In this document: piece by piece, positions 8,753-18,217 of the stretch | Numbering within the stretch: the first letter of the stretch is position 1 | Layout of the letters: the number at the start of each line of letters is the position of its first letter | NCBI GenBank assembly: GCA_025360645.1 | Contig: JANYBT010000157.1 | Coordinates: forward strand, 1 to 50,842 | Direction of reading: 5' to 3' | Source of the DNA: Acidobacteriaceae bacterium | GTDB lineage: Bacteria > Acidobacteriota > Terriglobia > Terriglobales > Acidobacteriaceae | DNA length: 50,842 bases | The notes under the pieces: generated by a model | The model's database searches: none | What the model was told of the DNA's origin: nothing | What the model saw: only the letters and a program-made list of their open reading frames with translations | Program-made: the position numbers and the translations under genes

Positions 8753-10228
8753 ATGCGTAGTCGCTCGACTCGGCCACTGCTGTGCATGGCCCTTGCACTG
8801 TTTCTCTCTGCGGCCGGTCATACCCAGGCCCAGGTAACGCTCAACAAGATCAGCACCGACACTTTCACCAACAGCTCGAGCCAGCACGCCACGGAAGTCG
8901 AGCCTGACACCTTCTCCTATGGCAACACGATCGTCAGCGCCTACCAGGTAGGACGCATTTTCGGAGGCGGCGGCGCGGATATCGGCTTTTCAACTTCGAC
9001 CGACGGCGGAAACACTTGGACCCACGGCTTTTTGCCGGGCATCACGACGTTCAACGGCGGGACGTTCTCCGCGGTGAGTGATGCCGCAGTGGCATACGAC
9101 GCGGCCCACGGGATTTGGCTCATTAACACCCTGCCCATCGGCAACAACACTCAGCTATCTGTGAGTCGCTCGACCGACGGCATCAACTGGGACAACCCGA
9201 TCACCGTGAGCACGGCAGGCAGCCCGGACAAAAACTGGATTGTGTGCGACAGCTACCCGGCTAGCGCCTTTTACGGTCACTGCTATGTGGAGTGGGACGA
9301 CACCAACACCGGCGACACCATCAAGATGAACACCTCGACCGATGGTGGCCTAACCTGGAGCGCGGCGCTGAAGACTGCGGGCAATGACGGCGGCATCGGT
9401 GGACAGCCGTTGGTCATGCCCAATGGCACGGTGGTCGTGGCGTTCAATGGCAACAGCGGCAACATGATGGCCTTCACCTCCACCAACGGCGGAACCAGTT
9501 GGAACAAAGCAGTAAAAATCTCGACGATTAAAGAACATGGGGTGGCGGGCAACCTGCGTACCTCTTCGCTGCCGACTGGCGAAATTGACGGTGGTGGCAC
9601 AATCTATATCGCGTGGCAGGACTGCCGTTTCCGCACCGGTTGTGCTTCCAACGACATTGTCTACAGCACCTCGTCCAATGGAAGCACCTGGTCGGCTGTG
9701 AAGCGGGTACCGATTGATCCGACCAGCAGCACGGTGGATCACTTCATCCCCGGCTTGGCAGTGGACACCAGCACCAAAGGCTCCAGCGCACACCTCGCGT
9801 TGACCTACTACTACTATCCGATTTCCAAATGCAGCAGTTTGTGCAACCTGTACGTCGGATACACTTCGTCATCCAATGCCGGCAAAACCTGGACCGCGTC
9901 GCAAACTCTCACTGGCGCGATGCAGTTGAGCTGGTTGCCCAACACTTTTGCCGGTTTGATGGTGGGTGACTACATTTCCACTTCGTATGCTTCCGGCTTG
10001 GCGCACGGCGTGTTTGCGAATGCCAATGCCAAGTCCGGCAGCGTGTTTGACGAAGCCATGTACACGACGACTGCGGGATTGCAGGCTCCCGTGGACGCCG
10101 CTGAAGTCAGTGCTGAGAATGATCGCCCAGTTCCGGGCACTCGTTCCGATATCGGGCCCCGGCAGTACTGGGACTTGGAGCACACCAAACCGATCCCGCC
10201 CTACTTGAAGCTGGGCGAGCCGAATTAA
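8753..10228 (+). CDS. Secreted sialidase-like beta-propeller (Asp-box repeats)
   Basis: From the ATG at 8753 (GAGG at 8739-8742) the protein has 491 residues and a clear signal peptide ending SAAGHTQAQ. It contains repeated Asp-boxes (S-x-D-x-G-x-T-W): STDGGNTW, STDGINW, STDGGLTW, STNGGTSW, SSNGSTW and SSNAGKTW. That pattern defines sialidase/BNR six-bladed propellers. I cannot identify the catalytic Arg triad, Tyr/Glu pair or Asp acid with confidence, so enzymatic activity on sialic acid is not established; many propellers of this type in soil bacteria are annotated only as exo-alpha-sialidase-like. A strong terminator follows the gene. Confidence 0.8.
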   Translation: MRSRSTRPLLCMALALFLSAAGHTQAQVTLNKISTDTFTNSSSQHATEVEPDTFSYGNTIVSAYQVGRIFGGGGADIGFSTSTDGGNTWTHGFLPGITTFNGGTFSAVSDAAVAYDAAHGIWLINTLPIGNNTQLSVSRSTDGINWDNPITVSTAGSPDKNWIVCDSYPASAFYGHCYVEWDDTNTGDTIKMNTSTDGGLTWSAALKTAGNDGGIGGQPLVMPNGTVVVAFNGNSGNMMAFTSTNGGTSWNKAVKISTIKEHGVAGNLRTSSLPTGEIDGGGTIYIAWQDCRFRTGCASNDIVYSTSSNGSTWSAVKRVPIDPTSSTVDHFIPGLAVDTSTKGSSAHLALTYYYYPISKCSSLCNLYVGYTSSSNAGKTWTASQTLTGAMQLSWLPNTFAGLMVGDYISTSYASGLAHGVFANANAKSGSVFDEAMYTTTAGLQAPVDAAEVSAENDRPVPGTRSDIGPRQYWDLEHTKPIPPYLKLGEPN

Positions 10229-10256
10229 CCGCAACACAAACGAAGCAAGGCAATCC

Positions 10257-10284
10257 AACGGGCGGCGAAAGTCGCCCGTTTTCC
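10257..10284 (+). terminator. Rho-independent terminator of the sialidase-like gene
   Basis: AACGGGCG (10257-10264) pairs perfectly with CGCCCGTT (10273-10280) around an 8-base loop and runs into TTTT (10279-10282). It lies 29 bases after the stop codon. Confidence 0.85.
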
Positions 10285-10360
10285 GATGGGACGCACACTG
10301 CGCTGCATATGGTTGGTTCGCCGCCTTGAAACCGCACTGCCCTCTCCGTAAACTCAAGAT

Positions 10361-11296
10361 ATGCACTCCCACGCAAGGCACGGGGATCACCACCACGGCG
10401 CAGGACGGGTTCTGAAGGCATCGCTGGTGGCCACATTCGCCTACGTGGTTCTGTTGGTGATCGCCGGCATTCATGCCCACTCGCTGGCACTGTTGTCTGA
10501 AGCGGGACACAATCTTTCCGATTTTCTGGCGCTACTGTTGTCGCTGGGTGCCGTATTTTTGCAGAGTCGTCCGCCCAACCAGAGCAAGACCTACGGCTAC
10601 CATCGCGCTGGAGTGCTCGCCGCGCTGGTCAACGCGGCGTCATTGGTGGTGGTCGCTGGATTTATTTTCTATGAGGCAGTGAAGCGCCTGCAGAACCCGG
10701 AGCCAGTCCACGCCGGGATGATGATCTGGGTGGCGGCTGCGGGCGTGGTAATGAATGGCGTGATCGCGTGGCTGCTGTATCGCACCAGCGGCGACGTGAA
10801 TATTCGCAGCGCTTTGGTGCACCAGGTGGGCGACACGCTCTCCACGGCGGCGGTCATCGCCGGGGGCTGGGCGATCCTGGCGACCGGGCGGTATTGGATT
10901 GACTCGGCACTTTCGTTTGGGATTGGCGCGCTGATTTTGTGGTCAGGCCTGGGAATTGTGCGCGAGACCATGAACATCCTGCTGGAGGGAACACCGCGCG
11001 GAATGAAGCTAGAGTCGATTGCTGTCGCCATCCGCTCGGTCGCCGGCGTGAACGATGTTCACGACCTGCATGTGTGGAGCATTGGCAGCGAAACCCACGC
11101 CCTTTCCTGTCACATCGCGATTGAAGACATTCCGCCGTCGGCGAGCGAGAGAATCCTGCGTGAGGTGAATGACACACTGGCGGACGAGTTTAAGATTGGC
11201 CACACCACCATCCAGTTCGAGGCCGTGGAATGCGAAGTGGCGCACGGCTGCGTGATTCCGGTCAAAAGCGACGCGCGACCCGGGCACGTCCACTAG
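10361..11296 (+). CDS. Cation diffusion facilitator (CDF) family metal efflux transporter
   Basis: CDF proteins export Zn2+, Co2+ or related cations in exchange for protons from the cytoplasm. The 311 residues begin with a His-rich segment (MHSHARHGDHHHGAG), then six predicted membrane helices. The CDF metal site is visible as HNLSD near residue 50 (helix II, HxxxD) and HQVGD near residue 155 (helix V, HxxxD), which points to a Zn-type His/Asp site. The C-terminal cytoplasmic domain has the family sequence VHDLHVWSIGSETHALSCH. The gene resembles czcD/zitB, but the metal is inferred only. It follows the terminator of the previous gene. Confidence 0.93.
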   Translation: MHSHARHGDHHHGAGRVLKASLVATFAYVVLLVIAGIHAHSLALLSEAGHNLSDFLALLLSLGAVFLQSRPPNQSKTYGYHRAGVLAALVNAASLVVVAGFIFYEAVKRLQNPEPVHAGMMIWVAAAGVVMNGVIAWLLYRTSGDVNIRSALVHQVGDTLSTAAVIAGGWAILATGRYWIDSALSFGIGALILWSGLGIVRETMNILLEGTPRGMKLESIAVAIRSVAGVNDVHDLHVWSIGSETHALSCHIAIEDIPPSASERILREVNDTLADEFKIGHTTIQFEAVECEVAHGCVIPVKSDARPGHVH

Positions 11297-11324
11297 GTGA
11301 GGCAACCGCGGCGACGGGGCGACG

Positions 11325-11333
11325 TGTGATAAT
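11325..11333 (+). promoter_or_regulatory. Extended -10 promoter candidate for the DUF1385 gene
   Basis: TGTGATAAT is an extended -10 (TGn followed by a 5/6 match to TATAAT) about 44 bases before the DUF1385 start codon. No good -35 is visible, which extended -10 promoters can tolerate. Confidence 0.4.
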
Positions 11334-11376
11334 CTTGAATCTGAGACTTCCTCCCGCAGTCAGCATCTAAGTTCTT

Positions 11377-12366
11377 ATGAGTTATTTGCGCAATCTTTGG
11401 CGGTTTTTCGTGGCGATCCAGCTTCTACCGGCTTTGGAGAGTGGGGAGGAAACTACCCTGGTCGGCGGGCAAGCAGTGCTGGAAGGTGTGATGATGCGGT
11501 CCCCCCACGCCTGGGCCATCGCAGTGCGCAGGCCGTCGGGCGAGATCACAACTCACTGCGAGCCCATCGAACGGTCGTCCGAAAAACACAAATGGATGGG
11601 CTGGCCGGTGGTGAGGGGCGTAGTGACGTTGGGCAATGCGATGACGCTGGGTTTCCGCGCCTTGAAGTTTTCGGCCAATGCCGCATTGGATGAAGTTCCT
11701 GCCGGCGAAAATGGCAAGAAGCTGGAAGTCAGCGGATGGGTAGCCGCGCTGAACATCATTTTCTCGGTTGGGTTCTTCATTTTCATGTACAAGTATTTGC
11801 CGCTGCTGGCGGCGACCGAATTGAAGCGGCTAAATCCCCTGTTCGGGCAGCAAATCATTTTCAACCTGGTGGACGGGATCATCCGGCTGGCGCTGTTTTT
11901 ATTGTTCATCTGGGGTGTGTCGTTGTTAAAGGATATCCGGCGTGTGTACGAGTATCACGGCGCCGAGCACAAAACGGTGTATGCGTTTGAGAACGGCGAC
12001 CCGCTCAATGCTTCGGCGGTGCAGAAGTACTCAACTTTTCACCCGCGCTGCGGGACCAGCTTCCTGATGACGGTGATGATCATCTCGATCTTCGTTTACA
12101 TGCTGGTGCCGGTGACGACGTTCTGGGCCCGTTTCGCAGTGCGAATCGCATTCCTGCCCCTGATCGCGGGAGTGTCGTATGAGATTATTCGTTTCGCCGC
12201 CAAGCACCGTGGGTCTTTGTTTGCGCTGATGACCGCGCCCGGTTTGTGGATGCAGCGAATCACCACGCAGCCTCCCGCCGACAGCCAAGTGGAGTGCGCC
12301 ATTGTAGCCCTCGACCAGGCTATGGAACTGGAAAAGCAGCATGGCGGCGAATTAGTCATCGCTTAG
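11377..12366 (+). CDS. DUF1385 family membrane protein
   Basis: This is a conserved membrane protein of unknown function, 329 residues. The family N-terminal motif GGQAVLEGVMMRSPHAWA is at about residues 31-48. Membrane segments are predicted near 123-150, 165-185, 228-250 and 255-275. Between them are two conserved polar motifs, YHGAEHKTVYAFENGDPL (a His-Ala-Glu-His arrangement) and FHPRCGTSFLM. I infer these might bind a metal, which is not proven. It precedes prfA and prmC in the same orientation, a neighbourhood also known from other phyla, so a link to translation termination or cell-envelope housekeeping is plausible. Confidence 0.88.
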   Translation: MSYLRNLWRFFVAIQLLPALESGEETTLVGGQAVLEGVMMRSPHAWAIAVRRPSGEITTHCEPIERSSEKHKWMGWPVVRGVVTLGNAMTLGFRALKFSANAALDEVPAGENGKKLEVSGWVAALNIIFSVGFFIFMYKYLPLLAATELKRLNPLFGQQIIFNLVDGIIRLALFLLFIWGVSLLKDIRRVYEYHGAEHKTVYAFENGDPLNASAVQKYSTFHPRCGTSFLMTVMIISIFVYMLVPVTTFWARFAVRIAFLPLIAGVSYEIIRFAAKHRGSLFALMTAPGLWMQRITTQPPADSQVECAIVALDQAMELEKQHGGELVIA

Positions 12367-12411
12367 GGCGGCCCTGCCGCGAAAAACCGCTTCACTCCCC
12401 GACCAAGTCCG

Positions 12412-12417
12412 TACAAT
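12412..12417 (+). promoter_or_regulatory. Possible -10 element upstream of prfA
   Basis: TACAAT lies about 34 bases before the prfA ATG, in the 85-base gap after the DUF1385 gene. The best upstream hexamer, TTCACT, is only 15 bases away, so this is a weak prediction. A GGAGG ribosome-binding site follows just before the ATG. Confidence 0.3.
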
Positions 12418-12451
12418 GGTAGATTAGTTTCCCCGCGGCTGCGGAGGAAAA

Positions 12452-13546
12452 ATGACCGCTGACCCTATGTTTGAGCGTTTAGAACAACTCGAAAGTCGCT
12501 ACGAGGAATTGAATCAAGCTCTCGCTTCGCCGGACATCGTCCACGACTCGGCGAAATTCCAGAAGACCGCGAAGGCGCACAGCGAAATCGCACCGGCGGT
12601 GGAGAGATATCGCGAGTACAAAGACCTGACTCGCGGCATCGCAGAAAGCAAGGAGCTGCTGGCGGGCGAAGCCGATGTCGAGATGCGCGCCTACGCGGAA
12701 GAGGAACTCGCAAAGCTGGAAGCGCGAGTCACCGCAACCGAAGAAGAACTGAAAGTTCTCCTCATTCCGAAAGACCCCAACGACGAGAAGAACGTGGTGC
12801 TGGAAATCCGCGCGGGCACGGGCGGCGACGAAGCCACGCTGTTTGTCGCGGAAATGTTCCGCATGTATAACCGCTACGCGGAAACGCACCGGTGGAAGGT
12901 GGAAGTGCTCTCCACCTCTGAGTCGGGAATTGGTGGGCTGAAGGAAGTGATCGCGCTGATCGAGGGAGATCGGGTGTACTCTCAGATGAAATACGAGAGC
13001 GGAGTGCATCGGGTACAGCGCGTACCGGCAACCGAGCAGCAGGGCCGCGTGCATACTTCTGCGGTCACGGTGGCTGTGCTGCCGGAGGCGGAGGATGTGG
13101 ACGTCAAGATCGAAGCCAAGGACCTGCGCATCGATACCTTTTGTTCGTCGGGCCCCGGCGGTCAGTCGGTGAATACGACCTATTCGGCAGTGCGCATCAC
13201 TCACATTCCCACCAACACGGTTGTGAGTTGCCAGGACGAAAAATCGCAGATCAAGAATCGCGAAAAAGGCATGAGGGTCCTGCGGTCACGTCTGTATGAA
13301 ATTGAAATGCAGAAACAACAAGACGCGTTGGCCAAAGAGCGCAGATCCATGGTGGGGTCGGGCGACCGCAGCGAAAAGATCCGCACTTATAATTTTCCGC
13401 AGAACCGGGTCACCGATCACCGCATCGGCTTCACCATGCACCAACTCACCGAAGTCATGGACGGCAAGCTGCAACCCATGATCGAAGCGCTGACCACCCA
13501 CTACCAGTCGGAGAAGTTGAAGCGGGAAACCACTGCGGTAGCGTAA
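12452..13546 (+). CDS. prfA: Peptide chain release factor 1
   Basis: RF1 recognises UAA and UAG stop codons and triggers peptide release. The 364 residues match the family. The stop-codon recognition motif of RF1 is present as PAT within [18 protein letters not shown]. The universal GGQ peptidyl-hydrolysis motif is in [20 protein letters not shown] near residues 230-250; its Gln is the residue methylated by PrmC, encoded just downstream. The long N-terminal coiled-coil region and the C-terminal [17 protein letters not shown] are standard. GCGGAGGAAAA supplies a strong Shine-Dalgarno. Confidence 0.97.
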   Translation: MTADPMFERLEQLESRYEELNQALASPDIVHDSAKFQKTAKAHSEIAPAVERYREYKDLTRGIAESKELLAGEADVEMRAYAEEELAKLEARVTATEEELKVLLIPKDPNDEKNVVLEIRAGTGGDEATLFVAEMFRMYNRYAETHRWKVEVLSTSESGIGGLKEVIALIEGDRVYSQMKYESGVHRVQRVPATEQQGRVHTSAVTVAVLPEAEDVDVKIEAKDLRIDTFCSSGPGGQSVNTTYSAVRITHIPTNTVVSCQDEKSQIKNREKGMRVLRSRLYEIEMQKQQDALAKERRSMVGSGDRSEKIRTYNFPQNRVTDHRIGFTMHQLTEVMDGKLQPMIEALTTHYQSEKLKRETTAVA

Positions 13547-13593
13547 GCGGAGGTGTCACCCTCAAGCGGTGACGGATTTCTGACTTTCACCCT

Positions 13594-14433
13594 ATGCTTC
13601 TCCGCGATGCTCTTACCTTTGCTGTGGAACAACTCACCGCCGCCCATACGCCTTCCCCGCGCATGAATGCCGAGGTCTTGCTGATGTTCGCACTGGACTG
13701 CGACCGATCTCATCTCTACGCCTATCCGGAGCGGCGGCTCACCTCGGAAGAGCAGGGCCGCTACGAACATGCGATTGCAGAACGCGCGAGAGGTGTGCCG
13801 GCGCAGTACATCACCGGCCATCAGGAATTTTGGGGCCTTGGCTTCTTGGTTTCTTCGGCGGCGCTGATACCGCGACCAGAAACCGAGCACCTAATTGAGA
13901 CCGTGCTGGAACTGACCGCCGGAAAAGGAAACTGGCGAATGGTGGACGTGGGAACCGGCTCGGGAGCCATCGCCATCGCGCTTGCGCACGAGCTCCCCGG
14001 CGCCAGCCTCGACGCAACGGATATTTCACCCGCCGCACTGGCCGTAGCAGAGATGAATGCGGCACGCCTTGAAGTCAGCTCGCGCATTCAATTCCATCAG
14101 GCCGATCTGCTGGACGGACTCCCCCCCGCCCACTTTGATTTCGTGGTTTCCAATCCACCCTACGTCGGCGAATCTGAGGAAGACGAAGTCCAACTCGAGG
14201 TGCGCAAGTTTGAGCCTCGCAATGCGGTCTTCGCCGGGTCGGTGGGAACCGAGATCATTGCCCGCCTCATCCCGCAAGCCCACGCCGCGCTGCGCCCCGG
14301 TGGATGGCTGGTCATGGAAATCAGCGGAACCATTGCCCCCGCGGTACGGGAATTGCTAGCCGAGTGGACGGAGGTCGAAATCACCCCCGACCTGCAAGGC
14401 ATCCCGCGCATCGTGCGAGCGCGCAAACACTGA
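13594..14433 (+). CDS. prmC: Release factor glutamine N5-methyltransferase
   Basis: PrmC (HemK) uses S-adenosylmethionine to methylate the Gln of the GGQ motif of release factors. The 279 residues include an N-terminal helical substrate-binding region and a Rossmann methyltransferase domain. The SAM-binding motif is VDVGTGSGAIAIALA near residues 115-129, and the NPPY motif (SNPPYVGES near residue 186) positions the Gln amide. It lies 47 bases after prfA, encoding its substrate, and the two are almost certainly cotranscribed. The run of seven C residues inside this gene (14121-14127) leaves the frame intact. Confidence 0.95.
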   Translation: MLLRDALTFAVEQLTAAHTPSPRMNAEVLLMFALDCDRSHLYAYPERRLTSEEQGRYEHAIAERARGVPAQYITGHQEFWGLGFLVSSAALIPRPETEHLIETVLELTAGKGNWRMVDVGTGSGAIAIALAHELPGASLDATDISPAALAVAEMNAARLEVSSRIQFHQADLLDGLPPAHFDFVVSNPPYVGESEEDEVQLEVRKFEPRNAVFAGSVGTEIIARLIPQAHAALRPGGWLVMEISGTIAPAVRELLAEWTEVEITPDLQGIPRIVRARKH

Positions 14434-14456
14434 CGTGTGCCGCTGCCAGCTCTTTC

Positions 14457-14987
14457 CTACTTCACCCGTTCCCAGCGGATGGTCCACACCACCTCCACCT
14501 TCTGGCCTGATGGCTTCACGTCCGTGCGAGTATCGCTGAAGTAGAAACTGTCCGGGCCGGTGATGCGATAGGGCCGGTTCTGGACCGTGCCCACCCAGTT
14601 CGGACTCCACGCGGTTTCGGGGTGATGCACCATAATCTGTTGCGGCTCGCGGACCTCGTAGGTCCCGCAATACGACAGAAAGCCATTGGTTCCGGAGAGC
14701 GCTTCCCCGGCGGTGGGATGGCGGTCGTTCTTCCAATTCGGGCGAATCGGATTCATCAACTGCGCGCACATATGACCAGTGCGGTCATACATCAAATAGC
14801 CAAGCCCCTTGGGTCCGACTTCGGTATAGGGCTCAGTCGTGCCGTCGGCGTAACGGTTCTCGGTCGAGACCAAGCGCCAGGTTCCGGCGAAATAATCTAT
14901 GATCGGGCCCTTTGGCGCAGAAGGCTGTGGTTTCGGTTCCGGAACTTGCGCGCCCAGCGGCGCAAGCAGGCAGATTACGGACAGCAA
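14457..14987 (-). CDS. Lipocalin-like domain secreted protein (apparent N-terminal frameshift)
   Basis: The intact frame gives 176 residues from a TTG at 14987. The mature part resembles the lipocalin-like family of small barrels: FAGTWRLVSTENRYADG, LGYLMYDRTGHMCAQL, and a Trp-rich C-terminus VVWTIRWERVK. Function is unknown. The likely true start is the ATG at 15007-15009, which has GGGGAG about 9 bases upstream and would encode MKSMSIFLLSVICLLAPLGAQ, a textbook signal peptide. That reading needs seven A residues on the plus strand where the sequence has eight (14986-14993). The gene is therefore either frameshifted by one base at this homopolymer, affected by a sequencing error, or slippage-regulated. 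Confidence 0.7.
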   Translation of the reverse strand: MLSVICLLAPLGAQVPEPKPQPSAPKGPIIDYFAGTWRLVSTENRYADGTTEPYTEVGPKGLGYLMYDRTGHMCAQLMNPIRPNWKNDRHPTAGEALSGTNGFLSYCGTYEVREPQQIMVHHPETAWSPNWVGTVQNRPYRITGPDSFYFSDTRTDVKPSGQKVEVVWTIRWERVK

Positions 14988-15102
14988 AAAAAATGGACAT
15001 GGACTTCATTGGTTTCGGCTCCCCGGTCGCGTGGAATCTGACTTAACATCCGCCGCTCACGAATTGTACGTGCTCCGGGGCACCGCCGTCTGAAGCTGCG
15101 GT

Positions 15103-18100
15103 CTAAAACGTCACCCTCACTCCAAACTGCGCCGCGAACGGGATGCCTACCGTTGTCCCCGGCCCAAAGAAGTCTCCCACCGCCCCAGCCGGTTGCCGCA
15201 ATTGGTTGAGGCTGGTGATGGGGATGAGCATGGTGCAAGTGGGATCCCCGCAGGTGTGCGTCACGTTGCCAGCGGCTACTTCGTTCTGCGGCACGTTCAA
15301 CGCGCCGATGTCCGCGATATAGTTGTTCGCCGGATTATTCCGGTTGAAGAGGTTGAAGAATTCAACGAACGGATCCACGTTGACCCGTTCTCCAATGTGG
15401 AACGGCCGGCTCACCCGCACATCCGCTTGAATAAAGGGGGTGCCGCGGAACTGGTCGAGCGTGGTCTGCACTCCGTTGACCACGGCCCGATTGTTCCCTG
15501 GATTACCCAGCCCGTTCACGTCCACGCCGGTGGCCAGGGTATAGGGTCGCGCACTCTCCACCTGGGTCAGCGTGCTCAATTCAATCCCCAAGGGAGCTTG
15601 CAAAACACCGGCCAGCACAAATCGATGGCGCACATCTTCGCCGGACGGGCCGTAGTCGCCGGGGCCAAAAGGTTTCAAAGGATTGCACACGCCGTCCACG
15701 TAATCGAACAGTTCTCCCACTACACAGCCCCAGGTCTTGGCGCTGGCTAGCGTGTAGTGGGCGATCAGGTTAAAGCGCTGCGACACGTTGCCCTGCACTT
15801 TCACGGAAAACGCGTCATAGACCGAGCGGTTGCCCGTCTTGTAGAGGGTGACGTTGGGCACCAGACTCTGATTTTGCGGATCGGGCGCAAACAGGGTGGT
15901 GCCGGCAATGAAGTTGAGCGCTTGATAGGCGTGGTTGCCCTGCTCGTGGGTCCAGTCGGCGCTCACCGTCCAGTGTTGGTTGAAAGCATGCTGCACCCCT
16001 GCGCTGGCGTGGATGGCGTAGGGTGTCTTGTAATTCGAATCAATCAGCGCACCCTGGCCGCCGCCCGGAATGCAGCCCGCATCGCCGGGATTGACGCACG
16101 GTGCAGGCGCCGCGTTCACCGCTTGCAACGCCGGCACCCAGCCATTCTGTGCCAGATCGTTGTAGTACAAGCCGAACCCGGCGCGAATCACGGTTTTCTC
16201 GGACGCTCCCGGCGCGTAAGCAATGCCCAGCCGCGGACCAAACCCGCGGCGATAGTCATGCGGCGCACCTTGAGACAGATTGATCCTCAGCGACTTCAGC
16301 GTCAAATACGCCGGATTTTGCAGCTGGCTGTGGCCCGAGGCGTCGAACAGCCCCAAGGTCGTATCCCAGCGCAACCCGTAGTTCACCGTCAAGTTATGGC
16401 TGACGCGCCACGAATCCTGCGCATACAGGCCCAGGCGCTTAGCATTCTGACGGAAGCTCCCGTCACCCGCCGGCGTGAAGGTGCAGGAGGCATTACCCGC
16501 GCACGAAATATCGGTCGCGAACTGAACCGGGTTGCCGATGTAATCCGCCGGATTTAACGGAAAAGCAATCAGCGTCTCTTGCTTCCCCAGCAGTGCGCCG
16601 CTCAGCACCGGCTCGTGAATAAAGCTCACACCAAACTTGGGCGCGTGCTTGCCCGAGGCGTGGCTCACGTCGTAACGGAACTGGTATTTCTGCTGATCGC
16701 GCAATACTGGGAATGCCGTGATGGGCGTGGCGAACTGGTTGTCGCCAAATGTCTCAAATCCCGAGATAGTGTGAAACGTCGCGCTGAAGGGGAACGCCAG
16801 CGCAAATCCCAGGTTCGAGTTGGGCGCTTCGGTGTGATGCAAGAAGCTTGCGCCAATGGTCAGCGAGCCCACCCAGGTGGGTTCAAATACAAACTGATTG
16901 CCCAGCACGAAGTTTTCGTACTTCGAGCCGGAAGTCGCGCCGGTCGAGGCCAGGGTCGCCTGCTGCACCAGATCGTTGCGGGTGGTGTAGTTGTCAATCG
17001 CCCCCCGCAGAAACCACTGCGAGCGCGGCGACTGCGCGTAGTCAAACCGCGCCAGCCCCAAGTAGTTGCGGAACGGCACCGGCACGTTGTTGGGAACCGG
17101 AATCGAACTCACTCCCGGGATCAGCCCTTGCTGTGCAAACCCGGCCAGCGCGTTGAACTGGGTCAGGCTGCTCGGGCTGTAGCTGATGCTGGCGTTCTCG
17201 CGCACGCCTTCAAACGAAGTGAAGAACCACACTTTGTCGCTCTTCACCGGGCCGCCCAGGGTCGCAATGTAGTTCTGCCGCGAAAACGGCTGCTTGGGCT
17301 CGGGCGCAGGGTTGTCAATGGGATAGCGCGCGGTCAGGGCCGAATCCCGTCCGTAATACGCAGCGCTTCCGTGCCAATCGTTGCCGCCGTGCTTGGTGGT
17401 GATGACCACCGACCCGCCGACGGTTCGTCCAGTATCGGCATCCTGCTGCGAGGTGCGCACCGCGAACTCTTGGATCGCGTCGGGCGAGAAGTTTTGCAGG
17501 AAACCGCCGATATAGTCATCGGTGTTGTCGGCGCCGTCCACCGAAAGATCCACGTTCAGCCCGGAACTGCCGCCGAAAGCCACCGCCGTGATGCGGGCCT
17601 TGGTCGGGTCGGAGGGCTCCACCGGCTCGGTGCCGGGCACCAGATACGCGATGTTGGCGAAGGTCCGCGAAGCTAGCGGCAGGGTATCCAAGTCATGCGA
17701 CGTGACCGCGCCTTGATGGACCGCGCTAGCGGTATCGAGAGTCTGTGTCGTGATCGATGAGGCCTCGCCACTGACGCTTACTGTCTCGCGCACAGCCTCC
17801 GGCTTCAAGCGCACCGCCACATCGCGGACGGTGCTCACCACCACATCCACCTCAGCACTTGCTTCCCCAAAACCCTTGGCGCTGACCACCAGGCGATAAG
17901 GCCCCGGCAGCAGACCGTCAATGCGGAATTCGCCGCGCTCGTTGCTGGTGGCCTCGCGGGTGATCGCCGACCGCGCCGACATCAGATGGACGGCCGCCGA
18001 CGCCACTCGCCCACCCGCCGCATCTTCCACCTCCCCGCGCAGAGCCCCGCGGGGATCTTGGGCATACAACAGGGTGGTCGGCAGTGAGAGCGTGAACAGG

Positions 18101-18150
18101 GCACCGCATGCCACAAAACGGCGGACAATCGTAGACGCAAACATTGGCAT
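15103..18150 (-). CDS. Oar-like TonB-dependent outer-membrane receptor with carboxypeptidase-regulatory domain
   Basis: This very large outer-membrane protein (1015 residues from the ATG at 18150; a second ATG lies at 18144) belongs to the Oar-like receptors expanded in acidobacteria. After a signal peptide (VRRFVACGALFTLSLPTTLLYAQ) comes a carboxypeptidase-regulatory-like Ig domain at about residues 30-115 (ALRGEVEDAAGGRVASAAV, GEFRIDGLLPGPYRLVV). A TonB-box-like ETVSV follows, then a plug-like region with SVDGADNTDDYIGGFLQNFS, and a long beta-barrel rich in aromatic residues. The C-terminus, FGVRVTF, ends in Phe as expected for BAM-dependent folding. The substrate is unknown; oligosaccharide uptake is often proposed for relatives. 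Confidence 0.88.
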   Translation of the reverse strand: MPMFASTIVRRFVACGALFTLSLPTTLLYAQDPRGALRGEVEDAAGGRVASAAVHLMSARSAITREATSNERGEFRIDGLLPGPYRLVVSAKGFGEASAEVDVVVSTVRDVAVRLKPEAVRETVSVSGEASSITTQTLDTASAVHQGAVTSHDLDTLPLASRTFANIAYLVPGTEPVEPSDPTKARITAVAFGGSSGLNVDLSVDGADNTDDYIGGFLQNFSPDAIQEFAVRTSQQDADTGRTVGGSVVITTKHGGNDWHGSAAYYGRDSALTARYPIDNPAPEPKQPFSRQNYIATLGGPVKSDKVWFFTSFEGVRENASISYSPSSLTQFNALAGFAQQGLIPGVSSIPVPNNVPVPFRNYLGLARFDYAQSPRSQWFLRGAIDNYTTRNDLVQQATLASTGATSGSKYENFVLGNQFVFEPTWVGSLTIGASFLHHTEAPNSNLGFALAFPFSATFHTISGFETFGDNQFATPITAFPVLRDQQKYQFRYDVSHASGKHAPKFGVSFIHEPVLSGALLGKQETLIAFPLNPADYIGNPVQFATDISCAGNASCTFTPAGDGSFRQNAKRLGLYAQDSWRVSHNLTVNYGLRWDTTLGLFDASGHSQLQNPAYLTLKSLRINLSQGAPHDYRRGFGPRLGIAYAPGASEKTVIRAGFGLYYNDLAQNGWVPALQAVNAAPAPCVNPGDAGCIPGGGQGALIDSNYKTPYAIHASAGVQHAFNQHWTVSADWTHEQGNHAYQALNFIAGTTLFAPDPQNQSLVPNVTLYKTGNRSVYDAFSVKVQGNVSQRFNLIAHYTLASAKTWGCVVGELFDYVDGVCNPLKPFGPGDYGPSGEDVRHRFVLAGVLQAPLGIELSTLTQVESARPYTLATGVDVNGLGNPGNNRAVVNGVQTTLDQFRGTPFIQADVRVSRPFHIGERVNVDPFVEFFNLFNRNNPANNYIADIGALNVPQNEVAAGNVTHTCGDPTCTMLIPITSLNQLRQPAGAVGDFFGPGTTVGIPFAAQFGVRVTF

Positions 18151-18217
18151 TCGAGCCCCCAAAAAGCACTAGAAATCAATAGAAGATTGCTCTTCCAATC
18201 TAGGAGATTGGTTGGCT

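Noticed and set aside
8753-10228. Naming the Asp-box protein a true sialidase
   Set aside because: Asp-boxes show a propeller fold but the catalytic residues of sialidases could not be located, so only a sialidase-like call is justified.
15757-17676. Long plus-strand frames (266 and 365 codons) opposite the TonB-dependent receptor
   Set aside because: They mirror the receptor's coding frame, show Arg/His/Val-rich composition and no family features, and lack ribosome-binding sites.
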